Source: Adiantum capillus-veneris
Lineage: Eukaryota; Streptophyta; Polypodiopsida; Polypodiales; Pteridaceae
Assembly (NCBI GenBank): GCA_014529385.2
Contig: CM043957.1
Coordinates: forward strand, 71,071,003-71,135,002
Direction: 5' to 3'
Length of the DNA: 64,000 bases
Part shown: positions 1-11,376 of the stretch, piece after piece
Layout of the letters: every line of letters starts with the position of its first letter
Position numbering within the stretch: the stretch's first letter is position 1
The notes under the pieces: model-generated
Databases searched by the model: none
Seen by the model: the letters and a program-made list of their open reading frames with translations, nothing else
Told to the model about the DNA's origin: nothing
Position numbers and translations under genes: made by a program

Positions 1-1112
1 TTGTAATCTAGAACGCCATGATACTGCTCCACCAGCCAATGTAAAGACATACGCTGACATAGACCTTCGGTTGTCTAAGTCACCTGCATAATCTGAGTCT
101 GTAAAACCCTTTACACTTAGCTCCTGACTCCCATAGCATATACGCATACTCTTTGTAGCTTTCAGGTATCTCAATATTCCTTTCACTGCCTCCCAATGTT
201 TCTTGCCTGGGTTTGACATGTATCGACTTACTACTCCCACTGCAAATGCAATGTCTGGGCGAGTAGCAATCATTGCATACATCAAACTACCCACTGCAGA
301 CGCATATAGAATCTTATCCATTTCAGCCTGTTCTTCCTCAGACACAGGACAATCTTGTTTGCTAAGTTTCACATATGGTGGCAATGGAACACTCAATGCC
401 TTTCCCTTCTCCATATTGAAACGTTGCAAAACCTTCTCAATATACGCTGTTTGAGATAACCAAATCAACTTCTTTGATCTGTCTCTCTCAATGCGCATAC
501 CAAGTATATGACTTGCCTCACCCATGTCTTTCATGTCAAACGATTTTGCTTTCTTTGACTTCAAAGATAAAATTTCTTCCAAGTGCGTGCCAACAATCAA
601 CATGTCATCCACATACAAAATAAGGATCAGCCAACTGCCATCCTTAGCCTTGTTTGTATATAGACAGTGATTGAATTCACTACGTTTGTAGCCTTGAGAA
701 ATCATCAACTTGTGGAACTTATGGTACCATGCCCTCGGTGATTGTGTTAAGCCATAAAGACTCTTTAACAACTGGCATACCAAAGCTTCCTTGCCTTTCT
801 CAACAAACCCTTCTGGCTGCTGCATGTAAATTTCCACATCTAAATCACCATGCAAGAACGTTGTCTTGACATCCATTTGGTGCAACACCAAATCTAATAT
901 GGCAACCAATGCAAGAAAGCATCTCAATGTAGTCATCTTGACCACCGGAGAGAAGACTTCATCAAAGTCAATACCTTGTTCTTGCTTAAAGCCCTTGGAA
1001 ACAAGCCTTGCTTTGTACTTTGGCTGACTATCATGAGCGGTGATCTTATACCTGTAAACCCATTTACAAGTTAGAGCCTTTTTGCCCTTTGGTAATTTAA
1101 CTAGCTTCCATG
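1..1112 (-). pseudogene. copia reverse transcriptase and RNase H (partial)
   Basis: The minus strand translates openly from about 1112 to the window edge. Recognisable parts in order are KARLVSKGFKQ, the hydrophobic DVFSPV-like block (here DEVFSPVVK), the catalytic YVDDML box at about 601-616, LSVPLPP-like linker text, and the RNase H blocks SLMYAMIATRPDIA and FTDSDYAGD at about 75-118, ending near GGAVSWRS at the edge. The catalytic aspartates of both enzymes are present. It is joined to the integrase segment only by a frame change near 1115, so it would not be made from one polyprotein. The 3' end is missing because the window starts here. Confidence 0.9.
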
Positions 1113-1740
1113 TCTGGTTTTTTATGTAGAGCTGTCATCTCTGACTGCATGGCCAATTGCCAATTCCCGGAGTCCTTCATTTGCACTGCTTCCCTGTAAC
1201 ATGAAGGTTCATTGCAATCAGTCAACATGACATAGTTCATAGATGGAACAAACCGATTAGGAGGTCGTGAGATACGTCCAGATTTATGCAAAATAGGTGG
1301 CTCAGGCTCAACCACAACCTGTGGTTCCACTCTATCATGTCCTTGCTCCTCTTGAGCCCTGACATTTTGTCTTGCACGTGCAGGTCCATCTTCTTGGAAG
1401 ACAACTCTTCTAGTCTCCTCAACCCTCTCTGGTTTAGAATGATATTTGGCTTCATTAAAGTGAACATCACTGCTGCGGATAACCTTTCTAGATTCGGGAT
1501 CCCAAAGTCTATAGCCCATCTCACCAGAATTACCATAGCCTAGAAAGATGCACTTTCTACTCTTTGGCTCAAGTTTGTTCCTAAATTCCTTTGGAACATG
1601 AGTATATGCCTCACAACCAAAGACTCTGAGATGCTTGTATGGGGGCACATTGCCTGACCATACCATCTCTGCCACTAAATCCTTCTGCAAAACCTTTATA
1701 GGAGATCTATTTATAAGATGACAGCTGTTGATACAGCTTC
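1097..1740 (-). pseudogene. copia integrase C-terminal part
   Basis: This segment carries the conserved copia text HLRVFGCEAYTHVPKEFRNK, the KCIFLGYG block and the YRLWDPESRKVIRSSDVHF block that follow the integrase core, then an acidic and basic linker towards reverse transcriptase. It sits in a different frame from the integrase core: the text AEAVSTAVIL runs into a stop near 1710 and the sense continues one frame over as INRSPIKVLQK. The family role is strand transfer of element cDNA into the host chromosome. Confidence 0.88.
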
Positions 1741-1761
1741 AGCCCAAAACCCATTTGGCAG

Positions 1762-2133
1762 CTATGCATTAGACAACATACTTCTGACCTTCTCTTGTAT
1801 GGTCCTATTCATCCTCTCAGCAACACCATTTTGAGGAGGATTGTAAGGAGCAGTAAGTTCATGTTTTATACCTTTTGACTCACAAAAGTCCTGAAAGGCC
1901 TTTGAAACATACTCTCCACGATTGTCAGTGCGTAAGCATTTACGCTTCTTGCCACTCTGATTCTCCACAAGTGTCACAAACGTTTTGAAAACACTAAACG
2001 CTTCATCCTTGTGCTTGAGAAAGTAAACCCATACTTTCCTTGGGTAATAATCTATAAATGTCATAAAGTAAGAAGCTCTCCCTAGAGATAGGTTAGGCAT
2101 AGGTCCACACAAATCACTATGAACAAGTGCCAA
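1762..2133 (-). pseudogene. copia integrase core
   Basis: The segment begins at the LVHSDLCGPMP block (first catalytic Asp), continues with YFMTFIDYYPRKVWVYFLK, then the second Asp block LRTDNRGEYVSKAF, and the PYNPPQNGVAERMNRTI block with the catalytic Glu. All three members of the DDE triad are therefore visible. It is bounded by in-frame TAG codons on both sides (2134-2136 and 1762-1764 on the minus strand). The first residue is read as Leu (TTG), so it is not a true start. Confidence 0.9.
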
Positions 2134-2169
2134 CTATGTATCTCTTCTATTGCTTCTATGCTTATGTGG

Positions 2170-2550
2170 CTACTGTGTTTGCTTACCATACAGACAATGT
2201 TCACATAATTCAAAATCATTAAATGAAAAGCCAGGCCCAGAACCAGACAAGATTTCCATTCCCTTCTTGGACATATGTCCTAACCGGCTATGCCACAAAG
2301 AAACGTTCGGCTGCTCAGTTACATTGATTACATTTTTAGAGACATTTGATACATAAATCATGTAAAGTCCTGCAGACTTTACTCCATGTGCTACTGTCAT
2401 AGAACCCTTGGATATCTTCCACATGTTCTGTCCAAAAGTGGTGACATAGCCGGCATCATCAAGTAAACCTGTGCTGATCAAGCTCTTTGTAATTGCGGGA
2501 ACATGTCTCACGTTCTTCAACGTGAAAGAAGAACCATTCTGAAACTTCAA
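2170..2550 (-). pseudogene. copia GAG-pre-integrase domain
   Basis: The sequence has the typical LKNVRHVPAITKSLISTG block between protease and integrase, then LWHSRLGHMSKKGMEIL and CEHCLYGKQ, which give the HHCC zinc-binding pattern of the GAG-pre-integrase domain. It is in the same frame as the flanking protease and integrase core segments but separated from them by single TAG codons (2584-2586 and 2170-2172 on the minus strand), which point to point-mutation decay. Confidence 0.9.
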
Positions 2551-2583
2551 TTGAATATCTCCAACACCTAAGATCTCACATGT

Positions 2584-3051
2584 CTACCCATTGCCTAGCC
2601 AAACATGATCTTTAGTGGTCACATAAGAGGTAAACCACTCCTTGTTTGGAGATACATGAAGTGATGCCCCTGAGTCTATAATCCAGTCACTTAGTGCATG
2701 TCCATCAGATGCTGTAAGAAGAGTTGAGTCCATTGTATTCTTCAAGAAGTGGATGTCTCCTGACACTAGACTGTCATCCTCTGCAACAGTGTTTGTCACA
2801 TTTATTTCTTGAATCTTCACTGAGGACTTGTTCTTCTCACCATGGTCTTCAGCTTTCTCTTTGCCTTTTTCTGCTTTCCATTCTCTGCATTCTCTTTTCA
2901 TGTGACCCTTCTTGCCACAATGGTAGCATTCTATGTCACTCTTTCCTTTAGCACTGCGGGACTTGCTACGAGACCGATTCCTCTTTCCACCTTTGTCCTT
3001 TTCTTTGGTCCTTCCCCTGACAACTAAGGCTGTTCCTTTGACTTTGTCCAT
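2584..3051 (-). pseudogene. copia nucleocapsid zinc knuckle and aspartic protease
   Basis: The N-terminal half is very basic (Lys/Arg/Ser rich) and holds a canonical CX2CX4HX4C knuckle, CYHCGKKGHMKREC, which binds element RNA. The C-terminal half has the retropepsin active site DWIIDSGASLHVSPNKEWF, characteristic of copia. The frame differs from the upstream Gag segment, so a frameshift lies at about 3051-3099. Confidence 0.92.
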
Positions 3052-3098
3052 TGTCGTTCTGTTGGTTTCTTCAGTAAGCAGACTGCCTTCTACACCTG

Positions 3099-3620
3099 CT
3101 ATGTTGGAGGTGCAGAATTACTCAAAGCTGTGCGAAAAGTGTCCCAACTTTCCGGCAATGTGATCAACATGAACATAGCTCTAACAGGTTCATCAAATTT
3201 GACACCTTGAGCTGACAACTGACTGTAGATGGTGTTGAATTCATTCAGATGATTGGACATAGGTGTCCCTTCTTTCATCTTCAAGTCAACAAGCTTCTTA
3301 AGCTCGTATACCTGTGAAGCTGCACTCTGCTTCTCATAAAGATCACTCAGCTTTGTCCATGCTTCATACGCCGACACCTCGTCTGCTACATTGAAGTAAA
3401 CGCTTTCTGCCAAAGTCAGCATAATGGTAGAAAGTGCCAATTCATCCATTTTGCTCCATTCATCTTCGTCCATATCTTCTGGTTTTATCCCCTTGAGCTT
3501 TATAAGTTTTATCTGCTTCTTTTGTACCAACACATGCCAAATCTGCTTCTTCCACAATGGGAAATTGGTTCCATCTAGCTTCTTGATACTGTAAAGAGAA
3601 GTGTCCTGTGATCCAGCCAT
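3099..3620 (-). pseudogene. copia Gag (capsid part)
   Basis: The 173-residue reading frame starts at a good ATG (MAGSQDTS) and contains the copia Gag signatures LDGTNFPLWKKQ, SDLYEKQSAASQVYELKKLVDLKM and FNTIYSQLSAQG. This is the UBN2/retrotransposon Gag family, which forms the virus-like particle. The reading frame is open, but the following knuckle and protease lie in another frame. It is the first coding segment downstream of the primer binding site at 4104-4115, with an unusually long leader of about 480 bases. Confidence 0.9.
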
Positions 3621-4103
3621 AGCTACGCTTCACAGTAGTTTACTTTCCTAGGAAAAATTCGGCAGAGTTTCCCTTGTAAACTGACCTCCTAACCAATATC
3701 AACCTGATGAACTAGTGGATGTCGCCTACAATTTGTGTGTAGATGCACCCGTGTCGTATGTGACACGCCTCCAAGAATTGTGAGCCGTCCTTCGATGTGT
3801 AGATAGCCACAAATCAGCACTCTGGAAGTGCAGATATCCTCAACACCTGTAGTCGTAGGCCGAAACCCCAAATTTGCAGAGTCAAATCTGCACCCGCCGA
3901 GACCACGTAGTCAAAAATGGCTTGCGCAGAACTTTGTCAAAGCCGAACGGTGGCCGAGATGACCTCAGAATGAAATTTTGAGAACACGAAGCCCTTCGGG
4001 CCTTCCCACAGGATTTGGGGCCGTGTCTTCGCCTGTTGAATCTCACTCCAATATGAGCAGGTGACTCTGGCTTCCTGCAATGCTGCCCCGAGCCTCGATC
4101 TGA

Positions 4104-4115
4104 GCTCTGATACCA
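4104..4115 (-). promoter_or_regulatory. primer binding site (initiator Met tRNA)
   Basis: On the minus strand the bases read TGGTATCAGAGC, the standard match to the 3' end of plant initiator methionine tRNA. It lies two bases inside the putative 5' LTR, as expected, and fixes the orientation of the copia element. Confidence 0.88.
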
Positions 4116-4117
4116 GT

Positions 4118-4535
4118 TGAAGGAGTACGAGTGGAAGTGCGACGCGAGAGAGAGTGCGAGAAGAAGAGCACGACGATATGGTGAACTCGCTCTGTTGTAA
4201 TGTGTAGAGCATAGTGAGTTCTTATTAGGTTTTAACAAAAGAATATGTGTACATACCTGACGGCCCGCCCACTTACTTGGGCGACCACATTGGGCTTTAT
4301 ACCCCAACAGCAACATCCCTGTACTGCCCGATAGGACGTATGGAAGTAGATGGTTCTGTGAGTTGACTTTGTAGAAGCTTGAGAGGCAAAATGGGCACCT
4401 ATAGAGGCGTGAGAAGACGAATATCGTCATGCCTTGGGCATGTGTATTTTAGCACACCAAACAATCTCAACCGTCCATTAACATTCTTAAAGTGAACAGG
4501 ACAGGAACATTGCAGTCAACAAGATTCCACCAACA
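4118..4535 (-). repeat. putative 5' LTR of copia element
   Basis: On the minus strand the interval begins TGTTGG and ends CTTCA next to the primer binding site, the TG...CA form of an LTR. It contains a TATAAA box on the minus strand at 4296-4301. The outer boundary is a guess from the nearest suitable TGTTG, because the partner LTR is outside the window. Confidence 0.55.
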
Positions 4536-5599
4536 GAATTCACCTAGAGAAAATTCCAGCCAATCACATCACATAAATGCAATTCTAGCCAATCAAATGC
4601 AAGATTAGGAACATATTACAACACCTACATGATTCTAAGAAACCACACACTATGAAATAACCCATTGTAAATACAGAGCATAAATTAGCCCACTGTAAAT
4701 CTGAGCATGAAAATAACCCACTGTATCAAATACAGAGCACAAATTAGCCATCATGGACACATGTAGTCTTATGATTGGGCATGACGAATGGGAATCTCCT
4801 CACCCCCACTGTTCCGGGACACAGAACAGGCGAGGCGGAACTGCCGCGGGTATGGCATCATGGTTGCCTCTAATGTCGGTTGCTGCCATTATATGGTCGA
4901 TTGTAAGGCTAGATCACTCTATCTGCCTCAACCTACCGCTGTAGCCCCAAATTTCCTACGTACTACCAAGGTCGAGCCCACCCTCCGCTGCTCAAAGCAT
5001 CTATGTTGCTCTGTCTTGACTCGTGGGGAATTCTACCTGCCACATAACAAAATGTGTTACTAATCTATAGAGGCGGGACTTATAGCACAGAGCAGGTTTT
5101 TGGGAGCAAGGAACTAGAAACTCACAATATAGGTTTTGGCTTGGAGTTGCTAGCCTCATGTATAAGTGACACGGATTGCAGAGGCAATTTATTGGCGGGG
5201 CGTGGATGATTTGGACCGTGGGATCGCCGCGAAAAGGGGTGGCAGGTTTTATATCTCCGGCCTTGTATCCATTGTAATGATGCACACTAGCTCGGTTGGA
5301 TATAGTGCTGTTGTGTGGAGTGGGAGGTCAGGGGTTCAATGGGCATACACGACGTGATGGAACCCTAATTTTCTTAATCAATGAAATTCCATCATCGATG
5401 GATTAAACCTCTATCGTTGATCCCTTCACTTTTGGGCGTGCAACTTATGGTGGAGGAGTAGCTAGGCAAGCTTGTTACTTCGTTAGAGTAGTGGGCAATT
5501 CTCAATCCTTGGCCTGTCATTAGCCCATGTGGCTCTAGTGCTGAAAAGCTCTAAAAAAAACTACGCCGTCAAAACACCATCGCTGAAAAGCTCTAAAAA
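4536..5599. other. no gene recognised; short local repeats
   Basis: No coding similarity was seen. Around 4650-4750 a phrase of the type 'aaattagcccactgtaaat...gagca' recurs about three times with a spacing of 33-45 bases. At 5538-5600 the phrase 'gctgaaaagctctaaaaaaa' occurs twice about 42 bases apart, leading into the PPR-like cluster. Confidence 0.5.
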
Positions 5600-6983
5600 A
5601 AGCTACACTGTCAAAAGCTCCCTCTGTTCGGAATGTCATCTGTTTTCAGCGGATGCGAAGCAAGGCCTCTCTCTAGATGCAAATCACCTAGACATGCATC
5701 TTGAAGGCACGTGGCTCTACGCATGAAAATTGAGGCTGAGGAAAAAAGATGTCGTGCTTGGCACTGCCTTCATTGATATGTATGCCAAATGTGGTGCACT
5801 TGAGAAAACACAAAAAGTGCTTGAGGAGCTTCTTGTCCGAAATGTCGCCTCTTGAAATGCATTGATTGCAGGATGTGCAAAGCAAGAACAGGGTTGTTGA
5901 AAGAAGATATCATGCTTGGGACTGCCGTAGTCCATATATATGTCAAATGTGGTGTGCTTGAGAAAGCACAAAAAGTGCTTGAGGAGCTTTCTGTCCGAAA
6001 TGTCGCCTCTTCGAATGCACTGATTGTGGGATGTGCGCAACAAGAGTAGGGGCAGAAAGCTCTATGTTGTTTTTAGCAGATGCAGAGAAAGTATATCTCT
6101 CCAAATTCAATCAAGGCATGTGACTCTACGCAAGTGCTCGAGGAGGTTCGAGTCCTGAGTGTGGACTCTTGGAATGCGTTGATTGCATGATTTGATCCAC
6201 AAGGGCAGGGCCAGCAAGCTCTATTTTGTTTTCAGCAGATGCAAAGCGAGGGCCTCTCTCCAGATGCAATCACGTACGCATGCATGAAGGCATGTAGCTG
6301 TATGCAAGAAGCTGATATCGGCACAAAAAGTGCTTGAGGAGCTTCCTTTCCAGAATGTCGCCTCTTGAAATGCATTGATTACGAGATGTGCACAGCAAGA
6401 ACATGGCTATTGAAAGAAGATGCCATACTTGGGATTGTCTTGGTCGATATGTATGCCAAATGTGGTGTGCTTGAGAGAGCACAAAAAATGCTAGAGCGGT
6501 TTTCTGTCCGGAATGTCGCCCCTTGGAATGCATTGATTGAGGGATGTGCGCAACAAGAGCAAAGAAAGCTCTAGGTTGGTTTTAGCGGATGCAGAGCAAG
6601 TATATCTCTCCAAATTCATTCAAGGCATGTGTCTCTACGCAAGTGCTCGAGGAGCTTTATGTCATGAGTGTGGAGTCTTGGAATGCATTGATTGCATGAT
6701 TTTCTCCACAAGGACAGGGCCAGAAAGCTCTATTTTGTTTTTAGCAGATGCGAAGCAAGGGCCTCTCTCCAGATGCTATTATGTACGCATGCATGAAGCC
6801 ATGTAGCTCTATGCAAGAAGCTTGTATGGGCACAAAAATTCACAATTATATTATTAGTCAGAGGCTACTGAATGCATATGCTTGCACCTTGAAGTCCATT
6901 GACCTTTTGCAACGCCGTTGACATGGGTGAGAAAATTAATGAGCCCATAGCTGGTCCGATGCTCTTGGGGAAGCGTGTCATGT
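5600..6983 (+). pseudogene. degenerate PPR-type repeat cluster, left part
   Basis: Several fragments in changing frames encode PLS-class pentatricopeptide text, for example MYAKCGVLERAQKML, FSVRNVAPWNALIEGCAQQEQ and LSPDAIMYACMK. PPR proteins bind RNA, mostly in organelles, and in plants act in editing, splicing and stability. Here no frame stays open for more than about 90 residues, stops and frameshifts recur, and no N-terminal targeting peptide or DYW domain is seen, so this is a pseudogene array. The units resemble those at 20106-23700, and the two blocks are separated by the LTR element at 6984-20076. Confidence 0.85.
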
Positions 6984-8052
6984 TGTTGAAAGGACGCCCT
7001 TTCAACAACGTTTCCATAAAGATTCCATTAAAGATTCCTCAAAGATTCTATAAAGATTCCACATGAAGATGGTGATGAAGTAATGAAGATGAAGATGGAT
7101 GCTACAACATGAAGATACGAGTTCATGGACGTCATCGAATATCCCGTTATTATTATTCTGAGCCATTACGGCCACTTTTGTAATGTTTACGGGAACCTCA
7201 TATTTTAAGTTGGCACTTGTATTTTGGCCGCAGATGCTTGTATAATGAGTAAAGCCAACTCAGTTTCTTGTAATTAAGCTCTATAGAAGCCTAGGGACAA
7301 TTCAGGTCATTTGGCCGGACATTAGGTTTGAAGGCTTGGTATATAAGCTAAAACCTAAGGCTTTGTAAAAGACATTACGTTATCTCAATAAATATACAGT
7401 CGTGGGTTCTGCATCACACAGTAGTGAGCTTCACGCACACACACCGTCGCGCACACTAATCACATTGCAGATATGAGAGAAGGAGCATGTTAGTATCGAG
7501 GAGCTCTCCGCGTTGACGCAAGCAATGCAAGCCAAGGACCACATCGCGAGTCCGCTTGCTATGAGCTATATTTGGTCGTAAGTACCTCAAACGACATCCG
7601 TTCTGAATGATCGAGTAGTCGTTAGAATCAGGGCGAGAAGCTCTTCGTGTTGATGTCTTTGTAGATCAGTTCCGGACACTTTGGAATTTGCTGTTTTGAG
7701 TCTATCGCGACAACGATTAGAGGTCTTATGGTTATGGTTTTCAGGGTTTAGGTGTTTGGCCACATAGGATATGTCCTTGTGAGTCTTACCCTCCGATTTC
7801 GAGTCATTCCGATATGATTTGAGACTGTTTCGAGCTTGTAGTGTTTCGTAGGATGCGTTGTCTGTTTCTTTGCTTTATGGTAGTGTTGTGGTAGGATTAG
7901 TGACTGTAGAGTGTTATTCGTGTCTAGCTCAGGGTTGACAACCTAGAGATTTCCTCCATGCCCTAGTCGGGTCAGGTATGTCCTCGGATTGACAGTTTGT
8001 TGGTCTGTGTTCTCGCTGTGCTCCATCGTCCGTCGCGGCGAACCCGCTAACA
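6984..8052 (+). repeat. 5' LTR of the 13.1 kb element
   Basis: The repeat begins TGTTGAAAGG and ends GCTAACA, and matches 19008-20076 along its whole length with only scattered substitutions. Its first 24 bases can form a hairpin with 10-bp arms and a 4-base loop. The promoter and polyadenylation signals are at 7340-7346 and 7387-7392. Confidence 0.93.
7340..7392 (+). promoter_or_regulatory. LTR TATA box and AATAAA signal
   Basis: A TATATAA box (7340-7346) is followed about 40 bases later by AATAAA (7387-7392). The same pair occurs in the 3' LTR, with TATATAA at 19364-19370. This is the usual U3/R arrangement; the exact transcription start is not known. Confidence 0.6.
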
Positions 8053-8053
8053 T

Positions 8054-8071
8054 TGGCGCCGTTGCCGGGGA
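8054..8071 (+). promoter_or_regulatory. primer binding site
   Basis: The bases TGGCGCCGTTGCCGGGGA start two bases after the LTR end. This is a widely seen plant Ty3 primer site, which I recall as matching tRNA-Asp; the tRNA identity is from memory and not checked. Confidence 0.85.
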
Positions 8072-8599
8072 CGAAGCGCCTAAACTTGCGTAGACCGCAT
8101 CACTCGTGTTTGATAGTATAGCGTTTCTCTAGAGTTTTCTAGAGTGTTGTCACCATTTCCCTTCTTAGTGGGAAGTCAGAGAGCGGATCTCTTGACTGAG
8201 GGATAGCCAGGGAGCCTGCGTCTTGCCGAGGTGGTCCACCATGAGGTTGAGGTATGGTTATATTATTTTGTTGTGTGTTTAGATTAGGTTTTATGGTTTG
8301 TGTGTTTGGTTGTGACTTATGGTTGTGAAGAACTTGAAAGAGAAAAAAAAAAAACGCAAAGAAAAACGCAAAAGATAAGTAGGAGGCTGTTTGCTTGCCA
8401 GAAAGCAAAAACAACCATTCAACCATCCAAAGTAGGACTTTAGGTAGTGTAGGACATCTGATGTTGATCTAGAGCAATTTTGACATGAAAATGTGCTTGA
8501 AAACACAAAAGGCGAAATTGTGCTGATTATGGTAAAAGTGCTCTAAAATGGTCGTTTGAAAGCCGATTTGAGTGCTTGTTTTTGCATTGGAGACCTTAA
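8072..8599 (+). other. start of the element leader, non-coding
   Basis: No coding similarity is seen. The stretch contains A-rich runs near 8341-8370 and leads into the tandem repeat array. It is part of the untranslated leader between primer site and Gag. Confidence 0.6.
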
Positions 8600-10915
8600 G
8601 GTAGGGGGAAAACACAGATTTGGTCTAATCCCAAAAAAAAAAAAAAAAAAAACCCCTAAAAAACCCAAAAAACAAAAATCTGAAACCAAATCTGTAATTT
8701 TCAAAAAACAGAAAGCTTGACCTCAAGACCTTGTTTTGCATATGCTCTAGAGCTTGTACGTGAAATTTCAAAGCATTTGCATCAGTGCTTGTGCATCTAA
8801 GTGGGAATTTGCTTTTTCTGAGTGTAAGGAAGTGAACTGTGAAATGCTTGAATCCAAAGGAAAAGAAGTCCAAATTGAATGAAACTTTGGGGATAGGCTT
8901 CCAAGGGCATTGGGAACCAAACTGTCCAAAAACAGAGAAAAAAATACTTTCCAGTGGCTCTCTACCCTGTCTATCGCGATAGACTGATGAAGTGGAGATA
9001 GACTCACAAACAGGCAAAACCCCTCATACCACAGGTAAAACACATCAATACAAGGCTGCTCCCAAAAGTTGAGTGTACTTGGACACCTGCTTGACCACCA
9101 AACCTCAAGTCTGGTGTTTAGAATCTAAGTTCAGAGACACAGTGGTAAAAAGACCTTGACCAAGAGTCCAAACATTGCACAACTTTGTGTATTCACTATA
9201 CAGAGGATAAGGAAACTAGTTGTGAAGAGAACTTTGTAAAAAGACCAAAACTGGGAAACTTTATGAGCCTATCGCGATAGGTTGGAGATATTTAGCTGTG
9301 GACCTTATTTTGCAAATCCCTCCTAGGGATAGCTTAAGCAGAGCCTACATAGCATACACACCAAATTTCAAGGTGTTTGGATCACTAGAAGTGAATCTAA
9401 AGCCCAGATAGAGATTCAAGTTCTGACAAAAACACTAAAAATGGCCCAAAACACAAACCAAGTGTCCAAATTGCAGGGATAGACACAAGAGAGTAAGGGG
9501 AATCTAAAAGTGAAGTCACAATTTTGAGTTGACTTTTCCTGCACAATCTACTGTGTCTATCGCGATAGACTCATGACATTTTGAGTGGGACAGTTTTTGG
9601 AAATTGTGACTAGATAGCTTGAATCCACTCCTCACGTAGACCTTAACCATCATTTCAAATTTGAAATTGGACATCAAGAAGACCACCAAAGCACTTGTGT
9701 GGTGTTTTGAGTCAGACTTCAGAGACAAATTGGGTAAAGGGACTTGACCAAATTTCCAAACCTTGTGAATCTTGGTATACATGATCTACAGAGGGTAGGG
9801 AACACATCTGTGAAGAGAAAATTTGAAAAAAGTGTCATTTTAGCATACTTGGTGAGTCTATCGCGATAGACTAAGAACCCAGTGATAGAAACCAAATTTT
9901 TCAAAAACCTCTGTGGCGTAGATTGGAAAGGTGCTATCAAGGACACATAAAAATTTTGAAGTCATTTGGACATCAGAAAGTGGGTCTAAGACCATTTGAG
10001 AGGATTCAGCTTGTAGAAAACACAAGATCTGGTCTAATTGACAAAGTAAAAGTCCAAACCACTTGGAAATTGGTAGGAGGACTAAGGAGAGGTGTTGGAA
10101 CACAGTGGTATAGTCAAAGTTCAAGTTTGACCTATAAAAGGGGTACTTGCTGAGTCTATTGCGATAGACTCAAAGCAGGGCCAAAGAAACTGAATTTTTC
10201 AAAACCCTTTGGAGCATAGCTTGTTTAGCCTCTCAGGAGGTTACACACAAAATTTGGTGGATTTTGGACATTGGGAAGTCATCCTAAGTCTATTTTCTAG
10301 TGATCAGATAGACTTAGAATTCTAGAGTTGGAATTAGAGACCTAAGAACAAGTCCAAAACAAGTGGAAATTGGTGAGCAAGGTGTACAGAGCATAGGGAA
10401 CACATTGGTGAAGAGAAATCTGGAAAATTTTCAAAACTGAAGAATCTGCTGAGTCTATCGCGATAGACTAAGGGGTTTTCACAAAAAATTGAAATTTTTG
10501 AAAATTGACCATAGGGCCTTGTTCTACATGTTGTTGTGAGCCTATGGTTAAAATTTGAGTAAATTTGGAGCATTGGAAGTGCATCTAAGTGGATTACTTC
10601 ACAAGATCAGAAAAGAAACTGTTTGATGCAAGTTACAAAGGAAAAGTATTCTAAATTGGTTGAAACTTGATGAGTAGTATCTCAAGAGAAGGGGGAACTC
10701 AAATCTGTAAAAAGAGTTGAACAACTATATCCCAGTAACACTCTGGTGAGTCTATCGCGATAGACTCAGAAATTCACTCTAGAAAAATCAAAATTCAAAT
10801 CCGACTTCATATTTGGGTTCAGAAGGCCCATTATACGCTATACACAAAGTTTGAGTGCATTTGGACATCTGGAAGGGGTACTTGGTGAGTCTATCGCGAT
10901 AGACACCTGAGGAAA
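8600..10915 (+). repeat. ~298-bp tandem array with a palindromic core
   Basis: Eight palindromic cores occur at 8969, 9268, 9555, 9856, 10154, 10453, 10750 and 10889. The steps are 299, 287, 301, 298, 299, 297 and 139 bases, so the last unit is shortened. Six cores are the perfect 16-bp GTCTATCGCGATAGAC. The copy at 9268 is CCTATCGCGATAGG, a compensated double change that keeps the palindrome. The copy at 10154 has one C-to-T change. The 10750 copy extends to a perfect 20-bp palindrome. Spacer text is also repeated, with phrases such as 'gtgaagagaaa' before the core and 'tttggacatctggaag'-like text after it. No reading frame is conserved, so the array is non-coding leader. Confidence 0.92.
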
Positions 10916-11376
10916 AAATTTTGAGAAATTTTTTGAAACCAAGTATACCACTGGGTTTATCATTTCCTAAGGAGTGCACACACCAATTTTGGGCTCAAAC
11001 TGACCACTTGCAAAAACATCAGATAGAGCAACTTTCCAAATTACATCTCACTGTTTTGGCCATAACTTTCACGTACGGACTCCGATTCCAAAACTTTTTT
11101 TATCAAAACGTAGCTTGAGAGCAGCACTACAGATCTTAGAGTAAATTGACCAAAATGGTTGCCAACGGCACCATTTTGGTCAGTTTTGAAAAAAACGCTG
11201 TTTAAGGCCTCAAAATGCATCCGGAAGTCAGGGGTGTCTAAAACCGACAATTTGAGAGAATTGTGAGAAAACGCTCACGGTTTTGGACATAGTTTTGGAT
11301 TTTCCCTAACCAAAACACTTGAACACACTAAGAGAGGTATTACTACATCAAGCTAGATCTGTTAAGCCTAGAAGTC
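10916..11376 (+). other. end of the leader before gag, non-coding
   Basis: This stretch lies between the last palindrome and the first long reading frame. No coding similarity and no further palindromic core are seen. It contains two inverted 'ccaaaatggt...accattttggt' segments near 11150-11180 that could form a hairpin. Confidence 0.5.

Larger units (their letters stand above)
1..4535 (-). mobile_element. Ty1/copia LTR retrotransposon, decayed, 3' end outside window
   Basis: Reading the minus strand from right to left, the order is putative 5' LTR, initiator-Met primer binding site, Gag, zinc knuckle, aspartic protease, GAG-pre-integrase, integrase, reverse transcriptase and RNase H. Integrase lying before reverse transcriptase is diagnostic of copia. 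The RNase H runs off the window at base 1, so the 3' LTR and target-site duplication cannot be seen. The polyprotein is broken by at least three frame changes (between Gag and the knuckle, near 1710, near 1115) and several in-frame stops, so this copy is not functional. Confidence 0.93.

Noticed and set aside
3882-4430. 182-residue minus-strand frame
   Set aside because: It spans the copia leader, primer site and putative LTR and shows no family text.
8969-10904. Regularly spaced palindromes as a possible CRISPR array
   Set aside because: The period is about 298 bp with related, diverged spacers, inside a eukaryotic retrotransposon leader. This is a tandem repeat, not a CRISPR.
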